Below, piece after piece: positions 60,845-64,000 of a stretch of 64,000 nt of DNA; positions within the stretch are counted from its first letter, which is position 1; every line of letters starts with the position of its first letter. The translations under genes and the position numbers were made by a program. This DNA comes from Bacillota bacterium (GTDB lineage Bacteria > Bacillota > Clostridia > Acetivibrionales > DSM-1351): NCBI GenBank assembly GCA_023400235.1, contig JAEXFI010000039.1, positions 1-64,000 of the forward strand. The letters run 5' to 3'. The notes below the pieces were generated by a model. It ran no database searches, was not told the origin of the DNA, and saw only the letters and a list, made by a program, of their open reading frames with translations.

Positions 60845-61822
60845 ATGAAAAAAAGAATTGCTGCCATTTTAGTTATTTGCTCTTTAATAATCACTGCTTT
60901 TGCAGGATGCGGAACAAGCTCCGAGGCCGACACAAGTAAAGATTCATCAAAAGATAAACAAATGTTTGTTGCTTTTTCAGCCGGTTATGGGAAAGTACAG
61001 CACTGGGAATTGGAAATGCTGGGCTGTGAAGCAGCTGCAAAGGAACTTGGGGTTAAATTCCAATACCAGTTCGCCGATGGCAACGAACAAAAACAGGTTG
61101 CCGATATAGAAAATTTTGTTCAAATGGGAATGGACATGCTGATTGTTGGTCCAAATAATTCAGAGGGAATTGTTCCTACAGTTAACGAACTGAAAAGCAA
61201 GGGCATTCCTGTCATGACAAGCGATATCGGCATTACAGGTACTGACGTGGTAGCTCACGTTGCATCCGATAACTATCAGATAGGTGTTAAAGCAGCAGAA
61301 TATCTTGGAAAGCTGCTTGACGGCAAGGGGAAAATTGCGGTAGTAGGTTGGTCAGCGGCTTCTGCGACAAAAGAAAGAGAAAAAGGTTTTGTCGACACAA
61401 TTGCATCGAAATATCCGGGCATTGAAATTGTTGCAAATCAGGATGTAGGCGGAAACCGTAATACTTCTTTGGAGAAATCTGAAAATATTATTGAAGCAAA
61501 CAAAGATTTAAATGCAATATTTGGTTCCAATGCTGAAAATGCGTTAGGAGCATATGCGGCAACACAGGCTGTAAACCGTAAAGATATCTATGTAGTTTCT
61601 GTTGACTCAGACAGCGAAGTAATGAAAGCAATTGCCGATAATACCAACCTGAAGGCAACAATAGCTCAGAATCCGTATGAAATGGGATATCAGGCACTTA
61701 CTACTGCTGTAAAACACCTGAAGGGTGAAGCAGTAAAGAACATTGCAATTGATGCTGAACTTGTAACCACAGATAATGTTCAAAAAATTATAGACAGAGA
61801 TCAAAAGTATCTTGGTAAGTAA
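60845..61822 (+). CDS. Sugar-binding lipoprotein of an ABC transporter (RbsB-like)
   Basis: 325 residues. Signal peptide and lipobox are SLIITAFAGCG, so the mature protein is anchored by Cys22. The type I periplasmic-binding fold is clear (MLGCEAAAKELGVKFQYQFA, QMGMDMLIVGPNNSEGI, HVASDNYQIGVKAAEYLG, DLNAIFGSNAENALGAYAA). It delivers a sugar to the ATPase and permease encoded next. The sugar is unknown. Confidence 0.92.
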   Translation: MKKRIAAILVICSLIITAFAGCGTSSEADTSKDSSKDKQMFVAFSAGYGKVQHWELEMLGCEAAAKELGVKFQYQFADGNEQKQVADIENFVQMGMDMLIVGPNNSEGIVPTVNELKSKGIPVMTSDIGITGTDVVAHVASDNYQIGVKAAEYLGKLLDGKGKIAVVGWSAASATKEREKGFVDTIASKYPGIEIVANQDVGGNRNTSLEKSENIIEANKDLNAIFGSNAENALGAYAATQAVNRKDIYVVSVDSDSEVMKAIADNTNLKATIAQNPYEMGYQALTTAVKHLKGEAVKNIAIDAELVTTDNVQKIIDRDQKYLGK

Positions 61823-61827
61823 ATAAT

Positions 61828-61867
61828 AAAAAGACTGCCATCTTTGTAGGTGGAGGTGGCAGTCTTT
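61828..61867 (+). other. Intercistronic stem-loop between binding protein and ATPase genes
   Basis: AAAGACTGCCA (61830-61840) pairs with TGGCAGTCTTT (61857-61867) around a 16-base loop. Only three T end the arm, so partial termination or 3'-end protection is likely, giving more binding protein than ATPase. Confidence 0.6.
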
Positions 61868-61893
61868 AATTAAGACTGGGGGCAAATGTTATT

Positions 61894-63393
61894 GTGAATG
61901 ATACAGTTTTACGTATGTGTAACATTACAAAACGCTTTTCAGGCGTAACAGTACTGGACAAAGTGGATTTTAACCTTAAAAAAGGTGAAGTTCACGTGCT
62001 TATTGGGGAAAATGGTGCGGGTAAGTCTACCTTAATGAAAATTTTAGCCGGTGTTTATCAAAGAAGCGAAGGCGAAATTTATTTACAGGATGATACCGGT
62101 GAGCTTAAGCCTGTTGAGATCGAAAGCCCATCTGCAGCACTGGAAAAGGGAATCAGCATGGTATTTCAGGAGTTTAACCTGATGGAAAACATGACTGTTG
62201 CAGAAAATATCTGCATAGGCTATGAGCCCCGTAAAGGTCTTATTTTGGACCATAAAGCCATACAGGATGAAGCGAGGAAACAATTAAAAAGAGTAAGCCT
62301 GGAGAATGTTTCGCCTCAGACTGTGGTTGATTCTTTGACAGTAGCACAAAAACAATGTGTAGAAATTGCAAAATGCCTTTCCCACAATGCCAAGATTATT
62401 ATTCTGGATGAGCCCACATCGAGTTTGTCCGAAACAGAAGTAACTGCATTGTTTGCACTTATACGGGCACTGAAAGAAAACGGAGTAAGTATAGTATATA
62501 TATCTCACCGTATGGAAGAGATATTCGAGCTTGGCGACCGGATCACAGTATTTAGAGACGGTCAGATGATTGATACTGTCAATGTTTCAGATACAGATGA
62601 AAAGAAGCTTGTAAACATGATTATCGGCAGGGAATTTGTTGCCGGTGACCTTAGTGAAGATAATCAATACAAGGAAGAAGTAATGCTGGAAGGAAAAAAT
62701 ATATCGGTTGGGAACTTTGGTGCAAAGCTGGATTTTAAGGCATACAAAGGAGAGATACTCGGGATATTCGGCCTGGTGGGTGCGGGGAGGACTGAACTGG
62801 CCAGAGTTATATTTGGAGTTGATCCAATTGGAGAAGGCAGTCTCTACAAAAACGGTAAAAAATTAAAAATCAACTCACCGACTGATGCCATTAACAATAA
62901 CATTGGGTTGGCCCCGGAAGATAGAAAATTACTTGGACTCATTACGAAGCTCAATGTCAGGGACAACCTTACTCTGGCCAAACTTCGTGATATGTCATGG
63001 ATATTACCCTCGCGTGATAAAGAAATAAGTATGACAGCAGAGTATATCAAGCGGCTTTCAATTGTAACCCATGGACAGAGTCAACTGGTTGAAAGGCTCA
63101 GCGGTGGCAATCAACAAAAGATTGTTATATCGAAATGGCTTGCTATGAACCTGGATGTACTTATTCTCGATGAACCTACAAGAGGTATAGATGTAGGAGC
63201 AAAAGCAGAGATTTACAATGTTATGCGCCAGCTTGCACGGGAAGGTATGAGTATTATCATGATTTCTTCCGATCTTCCGGAGATATTAAAGGTAAGTCAT
63301 CGTGTATTGGTTATGCATGATGGAGAAATAAAGCTGGAGGCTCCGGTTAAAGCGTTGGACCAGGGAACTATTATGCATGCAGCTATAAGCTAG
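61894..63393 (+). CDS. Sugar ABC transporter ATPase with two ABC domains (RbsA-like)
   Basis: 499 residues from GTG 61894 (GGGGGC about 10 bases upstream). The first domain has Walker A IGENGAGKST and Walker B IIILDEPTSSLSE. The second has the usual degenerate GLVGAGRTEL, the full signature LSGGNQQK and LILDEPTRGIDVGAKAEIY. This tandem arrangement is specific to carbohydrate importers of the CUT2 family (ribose, xylose, galactose, rhamnose). Encoded between the binding lipoprotein and the permease. Confidence 0.94.
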   Translation: MNDTVLRMCNITKRFSGVTVLDKVDFNLKKGEVHVLIGENGAGKSTLMKILAGVYQRSEGEIYLQDDTGELKPVEIESPSAALEKGISMVFQEFNLMENMTVAENICIGYEPRKGLILDHKAIQDEARKQLKRVSLENVSPQTVVDSLTVAQKQCVEIAKCLSHNAKIIILDEPTSSLSETEVTALFALIRALKENGVSIVYISHRMEEIFELGDRITVFRDGQMIDTVNVSDTDEKKLVNMIIGREFVAGDLSEDNQYKEEVMLEGKNISVGNFGAKLDFKAYKGEILGIFGLVGAGRTELARVIFGVDPIGEGSLYKNGKKLKINSPTDAINNNIGLAPEDRKLLGLITKLNVRDNLTLAKLRDMSWILPSRDKEISMTAEYIKRLSIVTHGQSQLVERLSGGNQQKIVISKWLAMNLDVLILDEPTRGIDVGAKAEIYNVMRQLAREGMSIIMISSDLPEILKVSHRVLVMHDGEIKLEAPVKALDQGTIMHAAIS

Positions 63394-63404
63394 GGAGAAG
63401 ATAT

Positions 63405-64000
63405 ATGAAAAACGAAACTGTTAATAATAGATTTATAAAAAAAACATTTCAGAATTCTGACGTAATGAGGCAGCTTACTTTGGTATTGGTGCTGCTGATA
63501 CAAATAGTTCTGTTTTCCAGTTTGTCGGATAACTTTCTGACAAGTTCAAATTTGATTAATGTATTAAGACAGGTATCTGTTACGGCGATAGCAGCAGTTG
63601 GGATGTTTATGATAATATTGCTGGGCGATATTGACCTTTCCGTAGGCTCTGTATACGCATTTATCGGAGTCATGGCGGCAGTTATATTCAGAGCAACCGA
63701 AAATGCAGTCATCACAGTCTTCGCTGCATTGGCAATTGGTACTGTTATAGGCTTCTCCAGTGGATTTATCACTGCTAAAGGTAAAATACCGGCTTTTGTA
63801 ACAACACTGGCCATTATGAGTGTTTGCCGCGGTCTTGCCTTTATAATTACTGACGGAACTCCCATAGGTGTTGTAAATCCTAAATTCACCTGGTTTGGCT
63901 CTGGATATATATTTAAAACTATTCCTGTGCCTATAGTAATAATGATTATTGTATTTATTATAGGCTTCTTCCTCATAAACTTTACCCGTTTCGGCCGGTA
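63405..64000 (+). CDS. Sugar ABC transporter permease (RbsC-like), 3' end outside window
   Basis: Starts at ATG 63405 (GGGAG seven to ten bases upstream), 12 bases after the ATPase stop, and runs off the right edge after about 198 codons. After a polar N terminus (MKNETVNNRFIKKTFQNSD) come hydrophobic helices. The CUT2 permease hallmark GMFMIILLGDIDLSVGSVYAF is present, then FVTTLAIMSVCRGLAFI and DGTPIG. It completes the importer. Further operon genes are expected beyond the window. Confidence 0.92.
   Translation, partial: MKNETVNNRFIKKTFQNSDVMRQLTLVLVLLIQIVLFSSLSDNFLTSSNLINVLRQVSVTAIAAVGMFMIILLGDIDLSVGSVYAFIGVMAAVIFRATENAVITVFAALAIGTVIGFSSGFITAKGKIPAFVTTLAIMSVCRGLAFIITDGTPIGVVNPKFTWFGSGYIFKTIPVPIVIMIIVFIIGFFLINFTRFGR

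Noticed and set aside
1..64000. tRNA or rRNA genes
   Set aside because: No TTCGAAT-type T-arm with a matching acceptor stem and no rRNA signature was found on either strand by eye.

Overview
The window reads as a chromosome segment of an anaerobic, spore-forming, low-to-moderate GC Firmicute of the class Clostridia. Evidence for this: a trimeric [FeFe]-hydrogenase operon, an L-lactate dehydrogenase, a SpoVB-type flippase, an S-layer-homology protein, bacteriohemerythrin, a yjdF-type leader, CBO0543-family membrane proteins, and AGGAGG ribosome sites with TTG/GTG starts. A cellulolytic Ruminiclostridium-like host is my guess; no marker gene in the window settles it.

Layout. (1) 1-3903: the 3' end of an RHS-repeat polymorphic toxin with its SUKH-type immunity gene, then two broken displaced toxin tips and an orphan candidate immunity gene. 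(2) 4013-19508: the most unusual locus. It contains two MtaA/UroD-family corrinoid methyltransferases, a RACo-like corrinoid activator, a corrinoid protein, a cysteine synthase, two nitrogenase component-1-like proteins without a NifH, a complete NitT/TauT (SsuABC-like) importer and a copper-type P1B ATPase. Three transcription units in it carry the same small leader motif, a short hairpin followed by AGGC that runs into an intrinsic terminator. My inference is a regulated pathway that imports a methylated, probably sulfur-containing, compound, removes methyl groups through a corrinoid, reduces the remainder with the nitrogenase-like protein and captures sulfide as cysteine. (3) 19555-34597: housekeeping and accessory genes: nitroreductase, DEAD-box helicase, HAD phosphatase, glycerol-1-phosphate dehydrogenase family, LDH, a diguanylate cyclase, hemerythrin, an NADH-oxidase-type flavoprotein, two MFS transporters, SpoVB. 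(4) 34799-43705: nucleoside phosphorylase, an FHA-FtsW-PBP wall-synthesis operon, a secreted GHL10/SLH protein, and a TetR-controlled EmrB-like exporter. (5) 43872-54333: a decayed L-serine dehydratase, YjfB-like protein, YjdF, Tag, a homocysteine methyltransferase/MTHFR fusion, acyl-CoA synthetase, an inositol-phosphatase family enzyme and a membrane MutS homologue. (6) 54462-58342: the hydrogenase operon. (7) 58489-59640: tandem CBO0543 paralogues. (8) 59719-64000: a sugar isomerase plus Rbs-type sugar ABC operon, cut by the window end.

Three intergenic sequence families recur within the window. The first is a 30-codon small ORF found directly before two unrelated genes (27354 and 45704). 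The second is an element bounded by AAGTCAATTAC/GTAATTGACTT, found before ftsW and before the mutS homologue, with a compensated hairpin. The third is a 74-bp element found once on each strand (32606 and 40893). I do not recognise any of the three. All boundaries and identifications come from reading the sequence; no database search was possible.
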